DNA of 64,000 nucleotides from positions 124,001 through 188,000 of the forward strand of contig JAWWNJ010000161.1 of assembly GCA_037176885.1 (NCBI GenBank), read 5' to 3'. The position numbers and the translations under genes are program-made. Under the pieces are notes generated by a model. The model saw nothing but the letters and a program-made list of their open reading frames with translations, was not told the DNA's origin and did not search any database. Source of the stretch: Favolaschia claudopus (taxonomy: Eukaryota; Basidiomycota; Agaricomycetes; Agaricales; Mycenaceae). Below, one piece after another: positions 31,224 through 45,023 of this stretch (positions are counted from its first letter, which is position 1; each line of letters opens with the position of its first letter).

Positions 31224-32583
31224 TTAGACGAGTTTCGCACAGGCAGATCTAACGTTCACATAGTCGCCCTCCTCCTTGAGGAATTGCAGCTTCACCTGGG
31301 GTCCGAACACAAGTGCATGCGTGGACCCTCCAAAGTGGAACGAACCAATATCATCACCCTTTTGGACGCGCTGACCTGCATGCACAGTGATATCGCAACT
31401 CGAAACCTCGACCATACCGACACCAATGAAGCACATGAGCCCGATGCGCGGGTCGTCGGCGAGAATGAAGATCAAGGCGCGAGTCGCGACGTGCGTGAGG
31501 AACGGTTGCTGGCCCTGGAACGCAACGAAATCTGAGGACGGCAGTGAATCCTCCGGTATACCCGCGAAGTAGGTGCCTTCAACGACGAGAGCCTTAACAA
31601 TTGTCCCGCTCACCGGCGCGTGCCATCGGTGGTAATAGTATGGGCTGAGGAAAGCCTGATATACCGTACCACCGATGAAGCTGTTTGCGAGCGGATCGGC
31701 AAGCATGTGCACCAGCGAGTAGGGCTGCGAGTCCTTGAACCAAAATGTGTCCGTTGCGTTCACCTTCGTTCTGTACCGCAGGACCTTGGACTCGCACGCA
31801 CTCGCGATATACGTGCTGTCGTCGGGGTACTCTACGGGACGCGCATTGTCCCTAAGCCTGCGAGCAAAGAAACTGTCCCAGGAAGTGAAACCCCAGTGTG
31901 GCAGATTCGGGTCGCACACAAAGAGGTCAATGAAGCCGGGCATGTTCTGCATAGCGGCTTCTCCAAGCCATCCTTTGGCATTCTCGGTTAGGACCCAGGT
32001 TGAATCCGGAGAAGATAGATACTTTGACCAGACTGCGAAAATGTTGCGGAACTGGTCGTTGACGGTACGGTTAATGAGGATTGTGAAGCCGTTGGACATG
32101 GACATGGGCCATTGCATAACAGCGGTGAACGGCAAAAAAACGAGGAAGTCGGGATCATATTCCGGGGCATCGTTAACAAATCTGTCGAAGCACTTGAGCA
32201 TGGTCAGGTAGTCCTTGACCTGGGCGGAGAGATAAGTATGGTCAACCTAATGTCGGACTACGAAATGTTACCTGCGGCCGACCCAAAGGATCCGACTCGG
32301 GAACCGAGTCGAAAAGCCTATGGAAGCCCATGAAGAGCTCGGGGTCGCTCTCGATAGCGTTCTTGAAGCCGATAACCGCTGGATTTTTTATCTCCTTGTG
32401 CTTTCTGAGTTCTTTGAGAATTTTATCGATCCAGTCAGCCAGCTGGTCCGGCCGGTCAGGGATCCAGCCACCCAGACTCATGTCGAGAGGTTGATTGTAC
32501 GGCGTTGACGCGAATGGACCGTCGCGGAGCGGGGGTCCACGAACGCCATGAGGTGCACCCGCGACTGCGTGTCTGGTCGACAT
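31224..32583 (-). CDS. PsiD-like member of the phosphatidylserine decarboxylase family
   Basis: Two exons, 32272-32583 and 31224-32219, about 435 residues. The N-terminal part (GGWIPDRPDQLADWIDKIL, residues ~38-60) matches the PSDC-type extension found before the decarboxylase domain in fungal noncanonical members. The catalytic part has CESKVLRYRTKV, YHRWHAPVSGTIVKALVVEG and, near the C-terminus, GSFHFGGSTHALVF: the GGST self-cleavage site whose Ser becomes the pyruvoyl group. This layout, with no mitochondrial targeting or membrane anchor, is closer to psilocybin-type PsiD (aromatic amino acid decarboxylase) than to PSD1/PSD2. No kinase, methyltransferase or P450 of a psilocybin pathway lies nearby. 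The substrate is not determined. It converges on the NLR gene with 83 bp between. Confidence 0.85.
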
Positions 32584-33853
32584 GCTCAGTCAATAGATGC
32601 GAAGAGGAACGGGTTGGTACTTCGTATGCAGAATAGATCGATTTCAGCTGCAGTTTTTATTCACAGTCGGAGACAATGCAATAGTATCCCTAAGCGCGCA
32701 GACAGACAGGCCAAACGGAATTCAGGAGTGGGTTCTCTTCCAGAACACCAGCTGACGATGAATGAACACCAGAGGGGGTAAATTAGCTCGCATAAGGACC
32801 ATTTGCCAGGGTTCTGCACTAGGACAGTTGTCAAAGTTTGACTTTAGTCTTGCTCCGCTTTGCAAACTGCAATGGACGTAAACGAGAAGTGAATGGGCGC
32901 CGGTATCGCCATTGAAAGATCCAGTTAGACAGAGACGTTTCGTGAACGAAGCCATTCATCGAAAGGCTTTGTTTGTGGGTTTATCCACACCTAGTTCGGT
33001 GGGAGAACCTTCCGCTTCACAAACGAGCACCGAACTGAAGTGGTCGGACAACACTCGCAGCCGATGCATTGCTTGCTACATCCCGGCACGCGTTCCGAAA
33101 CGGGGCCACGCTGGGCTTGATATTATCCTGAGTCTTATCCGCAGCAGAGTTACTGTTCAGTCAAAACGTTGAAAACTAGCGAACTGCAATTTCTTGGGCA
33201 ATTATTACCTTCAACTACAGGCTATCGCACGTAGAGGAAGCTTTCCATCGATTCGTTGCTTTCCAACATACGGCAAGTCATTGAGGACGGTTGAAGTTGG
33301 GATGAAGACGAAAGCACAAAGGAGCTTTGCCGCGGCCAGTCACGGTCAACAAACAATGATGCTTAGCTCGCAACCACGATGACCACCAAAAGTTCTTGAA
33401 AATGAAGGGCCGTTCATGGCAATATTGTGCGCTAGTCTCATTCCTGCCGGACGACGAGATGACGACAATTACAAAGTACGACCTCGGTTGAATGGCAAGA
33501 AACATTAGGAAACATTTCAGCTAGCAAGTTGTTGAGCTGGAAGTAGATGAGCGCTACATAGACCAACATGTGATGATACGGGCAGGTTCTCCAGTGTCAA
33601 TCTGCCCTCAATCTACTGGAAATCGGTGGCGGCATTGCCAGCTTCCATTCGACATGTAAACTGAACGACAGGCCTCATTGTCACCTCCTTGTGCTATGTG
33701 GAGTTCCATAATCTGGTGCCTTTTGTTCTACGGCTTTCATTCGGCGACCCGACCGACTTATCGTGAACATCTCCCATATCTGTAGCAAATCCTTGAGCAA
33801 GGACGTTCTCTGCGGTTTTACACTACCTTCCGTCAGCCTCAGACCAAGAACCG
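32584..33853. other. Divergent intergenic region
   Basis: About 1.27 kb between the divergent decarboxylase and TenA-like genes. No coding frame that I can support; expected to hold both promoters. Confidence 0.45.
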
Positions 33854-35166
33854 ATGAACCTTTCAGAAGAGTCCGATTTTTTTTCTCGGCCTCACGGTGT
33901 CCCTACACTGCCAGGCGGCCCACACATTCAAGATTTCCCCCTTCACCCGCCAGACCTCCCACAAATCCGAGCAAAGCTCTCTGGACGTCCCAGTGCCCAC
34001 CTCGTCGGACTCACCAAGCTTCTCGCCTCAGAGGGTTTGCATCTCGATTACAAATTGCCGCACAAAAGGACTCCGTAAGTCGCGTTGTTCCCCGCTTAGT
34101 TGAGGCGAAATAACGATGTTTCCTTTCTGTTTCAGCAAGAAAAAGAATTTCGCGGATATCCTGATCCACCAGAATAGAGATCTATGGTTCCAATATATGT
34201 ACAACCGGTTTTGCTGGACCATGGCGGTGTCGAGGGAACCCGTCGACCCTCACTTCAAGGATTATTGCGAGGTGAAATAGACACGCCTCGTACCTAGAGC
34301 AGTTCTGTTGAAACGTATGCATATAGCAAGACTACGCCGCCATCTGGGCGTACGTGCGACACATGGCCTGGAAGGCCTCAGCCTGTTCAGTCATCCAAGA
34401 CGTGATCCAGGACGCCTCTACTATTGCTGAAGTACAGCTTTTCGGGATGGACTGGAAAGACCTCGTCATGGACAATTTCGCGTCGCGCGGATATGAACTC
34501 GATAGCAAGAAGCTTACTCCGGCGATGGAAAAGTTCATTGAATGGATGCAGGCAGAGGCGAGAAGAGCCGGAGAGACGAAAGATTACTTCAGGTTGAATG
34601 TCGTGATGACCCCGTGCATATTTGTTCGTTCAAAATCGGGTTTCCTTCCTATTCAACCTGATACGTATTCTTTCGTAGGGTTATCCGAAAATTTGCAAGT
34701 TGCTCAAGCGACACATTTCGCCCGATAAATTCAGTGGGGAGAGTGCTTCATCCACATTGATTCTTGCTAACATTTTTATTCGCGACGCAGACGAGCTCTT
34801 CAAGACCGTCTGGATCGATCCAAACGACACTGATCACTTTGTGAAGCAAATTCGGGGTATGGATATTCTCCTCTTCTCCCCTCACAAGCCGTTAACAAGA
34901 GAATGCTTGCAGCCTACTTTGACTCCGTCCCCGCCCGCAACCCCGGCGACTACACGGGCGTCTTTCGCGAAGCTATCCAACACGATATCGACGTGTTTGC
35001 TTCGTTCCTACCTCCATTCTTCCTCCCTTTCATCTGGCCTTGGGAAGTCGAGCATCACAATCTCTATCATATTTCTTTCGGCCTGGATGACATCCCCTTC
35101 TCTATGCTGAAGCTGGAGCTCGATGATCTCGATGCCGATGCTGATGCCTCGGACCCCACCACTTGA
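33854..35166 (+). CDS. TenA/heme-oxygenase-fold-like protein, copy 1
   Basis: Helical protein that resembles the TenA/THI-4 (thiaminase II-like) fold. The reasons are the spacing of WFQYMYNRFCWTMAVSRE, a short HFKDYCEQDYAAIWAYVRHM segment (compare the TenA xQDYxYL motif) and a late DYTGVFREAIQHDIDVFAS helix. Exons: 33854-34074, 34136-34271, 34327 to ~34590, then 34680 onward with further introns near 34744-34791 and 34858-34909. The intron near 34744-34791 is 48 nt, so its retention would keep the frame. The tail (DLDADADASD) is acidic. True TenA catalytic residues were not confirmed, so enzymatic activity is open. It is followed in tandem by a diverged paralogue. Confidence 0.5.
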
Positions 35167-35509
35167 AGAACTTGAATGTAGGCGCTCGTCAGGGAAATCA
35201 AGTAGGAATTGACGTGTATTGTATGCAAACATGTGATGATCTGAGATTCCTCGATAAAGTTCGATTGCACACCGGCGCTTACTAGGCTGCTTCATTCCGG
35301 GTGTCAGATACGGAGCTATTTCTTGGTATGTATGTCGTCCAGTGGTGTGCTGTGCAGTGGAACGAATCCTTAATCTATATATTCTTGGAAGGTCTCGTGT
35401 GCAACGCGCCAAACTCTGGTTAATGCCCCTGCTTTCTCACTTCAACCAGTGAGCCTTTCTCTAAAGCGTGAATCCTCGCCTGATTGACGCCTTTAACTCG
35501 TAGGCAACC

Positions 35510-36788
35510 ATGCTCCCAGACCTATTGCACCACATCGACCCAATCAATAAAATACCCGACTTCGAAGACTTCCCCCCATTCCGCGGGCTGGACCTGAAGT
35601 ACGCTCGCTACTTTCTACTTCGACTGTGATATATACCTCTGCACAGGACACCCAACCTCATCGATGTCTTGATTGAAGACTTTTCAAGCAGCGGGCAAGA
35701 CTATCTATGGCGAATGTTCATCGACAGTATATTCTGCCGCGCCATGGCATTTTCGCGGAATCGCGTCGAGCCCTCCTTTCGCGAATACGCTACGGTCCGT
35801 GTTTTCCTATTGCTGCTATCAGCTTATCTCGAAATCATTCCTTCCCTCCAGCAAGGCTGGGTCTTCTCCTGGGAGTTCCTACGCTACATCGCTCTCCAAG
35901 CCGCCATCGCCCCCGACATTCCAACTGTGGCAGAACAGGCGCTGCGTGTCGCCGAACAAAATCTCGCCGTCAGGAACCGCAAAGTCCTCATCAGCGATTA
36001 CCTCGACGTCCCCGGACCAACCTTGTACAAAGCAAAACCTCATGCGACGGTTTCGAGTTACATTGCCTTCCTCAAGGAAGAGGTCTGTCGTCCAGATCAG
36101 TCGGAGAAGGGGGATACCTTCTTTGATATGCATGTATTAGCCATTCCGAGCATTGTGGTCAGTTCTCAAATTCCTCAGCTCTGTTGCTAGCAATGATGAT
36201 CTGACGCGACGACTGTTAGGGTCACCACTTGATCGCCAAAAAGCTCTTGAAAATGTCAGCAGTAGGAAGACGGCCGCTAAGTATGAAGCGTAATCTTCAA
36301 CGCCGAGGCCCCCCACACTGACGCTTTGGTACAGACAAGGCTTTCAAGAAGATATACATCGAAACCCACATCTCGAACGTCTGTACGAACCACCTCTACA
36401 GTAAGTCTATTCCAACCAGCAACGTATCCCGTCTCATTTCTTCCAAGGTTATTTCGAACGAAACTCCAGTAAATATGTCACCGCTCATCCTATAAGACTC
36501 GCGACCTGGACGCGCGTGTTCCGCACTGCTCTCGAACTGGAGATCAAGCTGTTCATGACATACCCGTTCCCCCCAATCCTTTTCGAGATGCTTTGCGACT
36601 TTGCCAATGAATCAGAGTGCACCCATCCGCTGTGTCCTCGACACACGGCGCTCACGGATGTCACCATGGATTCGGTGACGGGAGATTTGGGTGCTTTGGG
36701 GGGAAGACGAACGAGCGGCCTGAAGTTCAAGGATATTGTCTCCTCCGACTTGAGTGAAAGGTTGACTACATCTCTATCTCTGGCGTAG
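35510..36788 (+). CDS. TenA/heme-oxygenase-fold-like protein, copy 2
   Basis: Tandem, diverged relative of the preceding gene. NLIDVLIEDF...WRMFIDSIFCRAMAFSRNRVEPSF aligns with NFADILIHQN...FQYMYNRFCWTMAVSREPVDPHF of copy 1, and after removal of a 57-nt in-frame intron (35795-35851) REYATQGWVFSWEFLRYIAL aligns with DYCEQDYAAIWAYVRHMAW. Exons: 35510-35597, 35647-35794, 35852-36157, 36220-36261, ~36335 onward and a last exon to 36788. Junctions between 36262 and 36470 are uncertain. A Cys/His cluster (NESECTHPLCPRH) is present near the end. Function is inferred only from the weak TenA-like resemblance. Confidence 0.5.
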
Positions 36789-37272
36789 ATGCTTTGTTCT
36801 CGTACTTGTTCCTTGTTCGTTAGAGCACGATGCCCTGAATGAGATACTTTGTCCCCCTTCCAGCAGTATCAATTGAATTGGCGGCTCTTGAGCCTGGAAC
36901 GTTAAGTCTGCGCGACCATATCAGATTTCCTGATTTCTGGAATCGGTACCATGCCCAAGTGACCCAAAATTGTTTTAACAACAAGCTATGTAAGATACAC
37001 TAAACCTCAAACGGCGGACCAATGCACCACCAACTCAAACCTATCATACACGTACTTACTTACTACTGCTGCACTCTCTCTAAAAAGCGTCTAAAAACAT
37101 ATGTTACTTTAATGTTACTACGGCTATGTGTGTATGAGGATGGATGCACGATGGGAGGGGCGTCCTTCGAGTGTGTGCGTGCGCAAAACCCCATCAAGCG
37201 AGGAAGAGAAATCAGACCAGCAACATGGTCAAGGCAATGCAGATATCACGGTGGATGTCAATGAAGGTCGAA
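36789..37272. other. Convergent 3' region
   Basis: About 480 bp between converging genes; no ORF, RNA gene or repeat that I can support. Confidence 0.45.
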
Positions 37273-39060
37273 TCAAGCGATGATACTGAGTTCCCGCCTG
37301 CGTGCTTTGGCAAAGACATCCTTGTACGTGTTCCATATTCTGCGCCAAGTTGTCAGACGCCAACAAGCTGGAATTGAGAGACGGAGGAGACACATACCGC
37401 TCGAGTTCTTCGATGTACAATTTTTGGATCCTCATCACCTCTTCTAAGCTAGGATTTTCTGTCTGTGTCACATGTATCGGGCGCCCAACTATTCACAATC
37501 CATCATTCTCCTGCGATATCAGAAAGAAATCGACACGCACTGACTGCGACAATTTGTCGCCGATATGGCATCAGCCCCAGATTGTCTGTAAACCGCGAGT
37601 CAATCAAAATATACGACTAATACAAGACGATCACGAAGCTGACGCACAATTGAGCAGACCCCGACCATGGAAGAGCGGCAGAGTAAAGCCAAAAACAGAT
37701 TTGAACTTTTCTTGCACCTTGAATACCGTCGTTCCGCGTTCGTTTGGCATCTGCTCGTAAATCTGCGCCAAAAGCTTTTGAGCCCGAAGGCATCGTTAAA
37801 AGACGGAGGTTCACGCACGTCATTTTCGCCAAAAGAAAATACAGGAACCAAATCAGCCCCATGTCGAATGGCTAGTTTGATGAATCCCAATCTATGCGTC
37901 GATGTCAGACCACGGTCAAGACCATATAGATTCATTCCACACACCGCTTCCTCAGCGTCAAGTCTGCAGTCCCAGGCTGCGCGTTCAAACTCTCTGCAGC
38001 ACCGCCTACGACGATCGTAATCGCAGAACCCCGCCCGCGCTTCAGAATATTAGAGCATGATTTTTTGCTGACGCTACATATCCCCATCGCAAGAATGACG
38101 TCGCGGTAGAATGGAATCTTGAAATTGCTCGTGAGGGTAAGGAGGTGGGGCTTGATGCCAGGGAAGGCTTTAGAGAAGCCCGTTGCTGAGACGGTTATTG
38201 AGTATTTATTCGTGATCGTACGCAGAGACTTGAGAACAATGTCGCACCTTCAGTCGCGAATGTGGCTACTGCACCCCTATGTCGCATAAATGATGCATGA
38301 ACGAATGGACAATAAATAGGACGCACATCCCGATGATGCCTACATGCAGTCGGTGAACATAGTTTCATGCGAGGAAAAGACGGGTGCGCACCATGCGGAT
38401 GATACCCAAATAAGTACGGTCTATCCGCCGGCAAATCCGCCTCCTGTTCAATCCTCATGAGCAACCATCCTCAAGCCATACAAATATGAGAATCGCCTTC
38501 AGAAATCTGTATGCACAACGTCAAAAATCAGCTCTCCAGCATTGCGCCCTTCGATAAACGCACGAAGCAGGATAATAGTCCGCAAAATACGTCCAAAACT
38601 TGATTGAACGGAACCACGGACTAGTCCGCCCACCATGTTCAGGACTCCTGTCGATCCAAAGTGCCCAAATTTGATACATAGCGAGGAAGGGCCATAGTGG
38701 CGGATAGGAACTGCAGTAGCAGCATGAGCGATCATCCAAACGCTAAAACGCCACAAAACGAAGCAAGAACTGACCAAAGAAGAAGAAACGCCACCGTCGC
38801 AACTATAATACCAACCGACCAAAGTGCTACTGCGAGCATTTGAAAGCGCCGCTTTCGAGGAATACGAGCAGGGACGAAACTGCGACATTATGGGTGCTCA
38901 AGAGAGAGAAACGCTAGGCGCATGGGCAAACGAACTCGATGTTTGCTTGCAAGGCGGTTGCGACTGGCACTAGCGGCGTTGTGGTGAGCTTGGAGAGTCT
39001 ATCTCTCAGAGAGTTCGCCGACAGCGTCCGCGAGGCATTGGATAGACGTCTGAGAGACAT
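37273..39060 (-). CDS. DGA1: Diacylglycerol O-acyltransferase 2 (DGAT2 family)
   Basis: ER/lipid-droplet enzyme making triacylglycerol from diacylglycerol and acyl-CoA. Joined exons give, in order: an N-terminus MSLRRLSNASRTL; FVPARIPRKRRFQML at the junction 38880-38935; a membrane segment (VALWSVGIIVATVAFLLL); SIKFWTYFADYYPAS; the family motif YLFGYHPHG; GAVATFATEATGFSKAFPGI; RLGFIKLAIRHGADLVPVF (PxFxFG block); GLMPYRRQ; and a C-terminus RIWNTYKDVFAKARRREL. The segment between YHPHG and GAVATF needs a 13-nt micro-exon (38327-38339) flanked by consensus splice sites, which restores HPHGIIGMGAVATF. No break in the frame. An in-frame ATG at 39102 is an alternative start. It lies 255 bp downstream of CDC48, same strand. 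Confidence 0.9.
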
Positions 39061-39315
39061 GGTGGTGGAGGGGGAGAAGAGAGACGCGCTTGACGCGTGC
39101 AACCCACTGAGACTGTGAAATGCAATGCGATTGAATTACCGGTTATTGATGGGATGGAAGCCTCCGCCAGAATAGGTCCACGTCAATCATCGATTGCAAA
39201 AAACCAAATTATTCAAACTACGATATTCGAACACAACAATGGAATTCTATCATGCATTCATTCAGCCGGCGCGGTACAGTAGACGAGTGTGTGGGTAAGA
39301 AACATTTTTGTGGTT

Positions 39316-42262
<2,947 letters not shown>

Positions 42263-42477
42263 TGTGAATGAGAAGATGAGAGTTTTGGGAAAGAAATAGA
42301 GACGCGTAAGTCCCGTCACAAATAGTCACAAACACGTGTTCCTCATCTCAAAACCTTCCTTCAAGTTCGCGGTCATTCTCCGCGTCTGACTCGGCTTACA
42401 ATGCTTTCCAACGTTTCAAATCGTGAATCATAACATTCGTATCATACAGCCGCCCCGAAATTACAGTTTTCCTTGTG

Positions 42478-43395
42478 CTACATCTCCTCGTCCAAGTCAA
42501 TTTCCTCAACAGGATAGTCCCCAACCTTGACCTTCTCTGGACGAACGAAAACACCATAATTTGGTCTGCAAGAGAAGTAGCGTTCGCCTTTGATGCTGTA
42601 CGCACGCGTCGGCAACATTCAGCACGAGAAAAAACCGACTTACGAGCCGTCATTCTTGCCCATGGGTTCGTCGTATTCGACCCCGACCCAAATTCCTTCG
42701 CCAGTTCCGAAACTTGTCGTGCCAACAAAGCGTACCGTTCCCCGCTTACTCAGGCCGGGTTCGGCTGATTCTACCTCGCATCGAGAGCCAACATCGATAT
42801 TGACCTCAGCTTGAGGTTTCTCAGTTTCGTCCTTTGGCGCAAAACGGCCCACTTTATGCCTTTGCTTATATGCGAGGACAGTATCTGGTTTTCCGTGAAT
42901 TGTTCCGCATGATGGTCCACGCGACGCGTAAAATAAACGCACCTGTTCGTTTTGCGTACTCCTCTTCACTAATCTCGAATTTATCCACTTGCGTCACATC
43001 GGTCAATTGCCCCGTCAGGGATGTGGACGGATTCGTGTCCTCTACCTATTAGATCTGTTATAACATCAATCCTCCGCGACCAACGGCTCGTATACCTGTA
43101 GAACATGCCAATCACGCAGACCATAGAATCCCAATGGTCTTGAATCTTCAGACAGAGTCGCTACAAGGCTGCGATCCTCCAAAGATGTACGGATAGAGAT
43201 CGCCTGGTTCGCGACTGGAACACCGGTGATGAGCTCGAGTTTGTTCTGGATGAGACGAGCAGATCCTCAGCGCCTTCGCTTGAAAGCAGCAAGACTCATG
43301 GCGACCTTGAGCTGTTCCACAGTTATATGAGGGTCGATGCGCCTTTCAGACTGCGTGTCGAGGGACACGACGAAAACATTTATGGTTCCGGACAT
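42478..43395 (-). CDS. Tubulin-folding cofactor B (CAP-Gly protein)
   Basis: Cytosolic chaperone for alpha-tubulin (Alf1/TBCB). The N-terminus is a ubiquitin-like domain ([20 protein letters not shown].., [12 protein letters not shown]). It is joined by an intron of about 62 nt within the UBL (between EQLK and [10 protein letters not shown]), without which an in-frame stop would occur. The central part has the linker [14 protein letters not shown]. The CAP-Gly domain reads [20 protein letters not shown] and [20 protein letters not shown]. The C-terminus IDLDEEM resembles the EEDEL/DEM-type tails of the family. Same strand as CDC48, 215 bp upstream of its start. Confidence 0.9.
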
Positions 43396-44062
43396 TGATG
43401 GTGCCAGGTGCAAGAGAAAAAGAGTTCAAGGTAGTTGGCCGCGGCAGCCAAACATCTGAATCAGCTGGGTTAGGGTTAAGTTAGGCTACTGTATCTTGAA
43501 AAGCTGCCTCTTCAACGTTAACTTCGACTTGAAGTCTTCTCACTGCATACACAAATTCACAATGTATCGTGTGGCTCTTTTTGGTCCCTGGTCCCTGAGT
43601 AAACTAACAATCCACGGAAATTCGTAGCACCATTGTTCGCAATTCGAACCCCGCGACTTTTCAAAAACCTGAAGAACTGAGACCAAACTGGAACATCGAC
43701 AATACCAACGACCTATTAACTGGCTCGCACGACTGCTGCGTATCGATCTGTCCTTCACCCTCAGCTTGGCTTGGACTTGCGAGCGAGATGCAAGTGGATC
43801 AGACTCTGCGCGCAATGTCTCCCGCCTTTAACGATTCACCAATGCTATTGTACATAGTTTCCCTTCCTGCGCAAGCTGTGACTCTGCATGTCATCCATAA
43901 CCACCAATCTGTGCTCAATTCCGTTCAAGACAATACCAACCGCGCCTTCGACACTTCTTGGTATCACCGCAACGCACAGAGGTTCAAACCCAGCAAGCAA
44001 TCCTAAACCACAACGCAGCTCCCCGTCAACGCCATTCTCAAGAAGCGCTGAACTGAATCCAC
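43396..44062. other. Intergenic region
   Basis: About 670 bp: promoter of tubulin cofactor B and 3' flank of the small secreted protein. No ORF supported. Confidence 0.45.
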
Positions 44063-44391
44063 TCACGCATCAGAAGGCACATTCGACTCGGGCGTCTTAA
44101 TACACATCCCCGCCCCCGCCTTCACAACCGCATGGTACAAATCAGGCTGGTTAGGGTCGATGCCAATCTGCTCTGCAATCTCCCTCAAATATCCGTCCCA
44201 AATCTCAATGTTGTTCTCGAGCAAGTTGCCCCCGCAGGCTGGGTCACTGCATTTCAGAATATCGCGAGTGCTCTGGTTCATGATCAGCTCGAGTACGACT
44301 AAGTATTCGGAGAGACAAGACCTACGAGCGGTGTTGCCAGCGCTGAGACGATGGACACTAGGAAGATGGTGAGGTTGAGGAGTTTGACCAT
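44063..44391 (-). CDS. Small secreted protein, 91 residues
   Basis: Two exons (44326-44391 and 44063-44272; intron 44273-44325). The first exon is almost exactly a signal peptide (MVKLLNLTIFLVSIVSALAT). The mature part is about 70 residues with three Cys (ILKCSDPACGG ... GAGMCIKTPES), helical and acidic, with no known domain that I recognise. An odd cysteine number leaves one free or pairing between chains. A TATA box (catataaaa on the minus strand, ~44445-44455) is about 55 nt upstream of the ATG. Effector-like by size and layout only. Confidence 0.7.
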
Positions 44392-45023
44392 GGCAAGAGG
44401 TTAGAATAGAAATCGCAATGCTGTTGGTCTCAGACTCTCAGTCTCTTTTATATGGCTGATCCGCCAATACTCTCTAGCCGCAGTTTCACAGCGTCGTCAT
44501 TTTCTTTCGTTCGAAGCCCGCCATTCACCGCGGAATGCTGCCTGTCTCACTGGCGCCTTTGCATGGTGCAGGCTGATTACCGAGGTGAAGAGTCTTGGCC
44601 ATGAGCACGAACAACATCATCTGAAGTCTGCCAGTCGTGTATTCAATACAATCGCAGTGCTCTGTAGTGTTGCAGCCACCTGGAGCTTTCCAAAGATGCG
44701 GAATTTCAGACAGATTCTTCGGGCCACCTCGGGCCACTCCCGCTTTTCGAATCTCCAGAAGCATGAGACCATGAGGGGTGCTGCTCTATTGATTCACTCA
44801 TGTCGCCTTCATCATTGAGCGAACAAAGTTCCGTTCCCAAGAATATGTTCGCAGTCGTTTCGGCTTTCTTTGACCCCAATGAAGAAAAGAGTGTGTCTTA
44901 TCGGATTATTCGCGACTGTGTACATTAAGCGTGTAAACTAGCCCAATACTAAAGAAAGAAAGAAAGCAAAGATGTACGCGTGTCTGTCGTAAAAAGTCTT
45001 TTTTTATACCTCGCCAGCAAAAT
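44392..45023. other. Intergenic region
   Basis: About 630 bp. It holds the promoter of the small secreted protein and the 3' flank of the glucanase, including a short (aaag)n microsatellite near 44952. Nothing else supported. Confidence 0.45.

Noticed and set aside
31224..32583. Psilocybin biosynthesis cluster
   Set aside because: Only a PsiD-like decarboxylase is present; no PsiK-, PsiM- or PsiH-like gene in the window.
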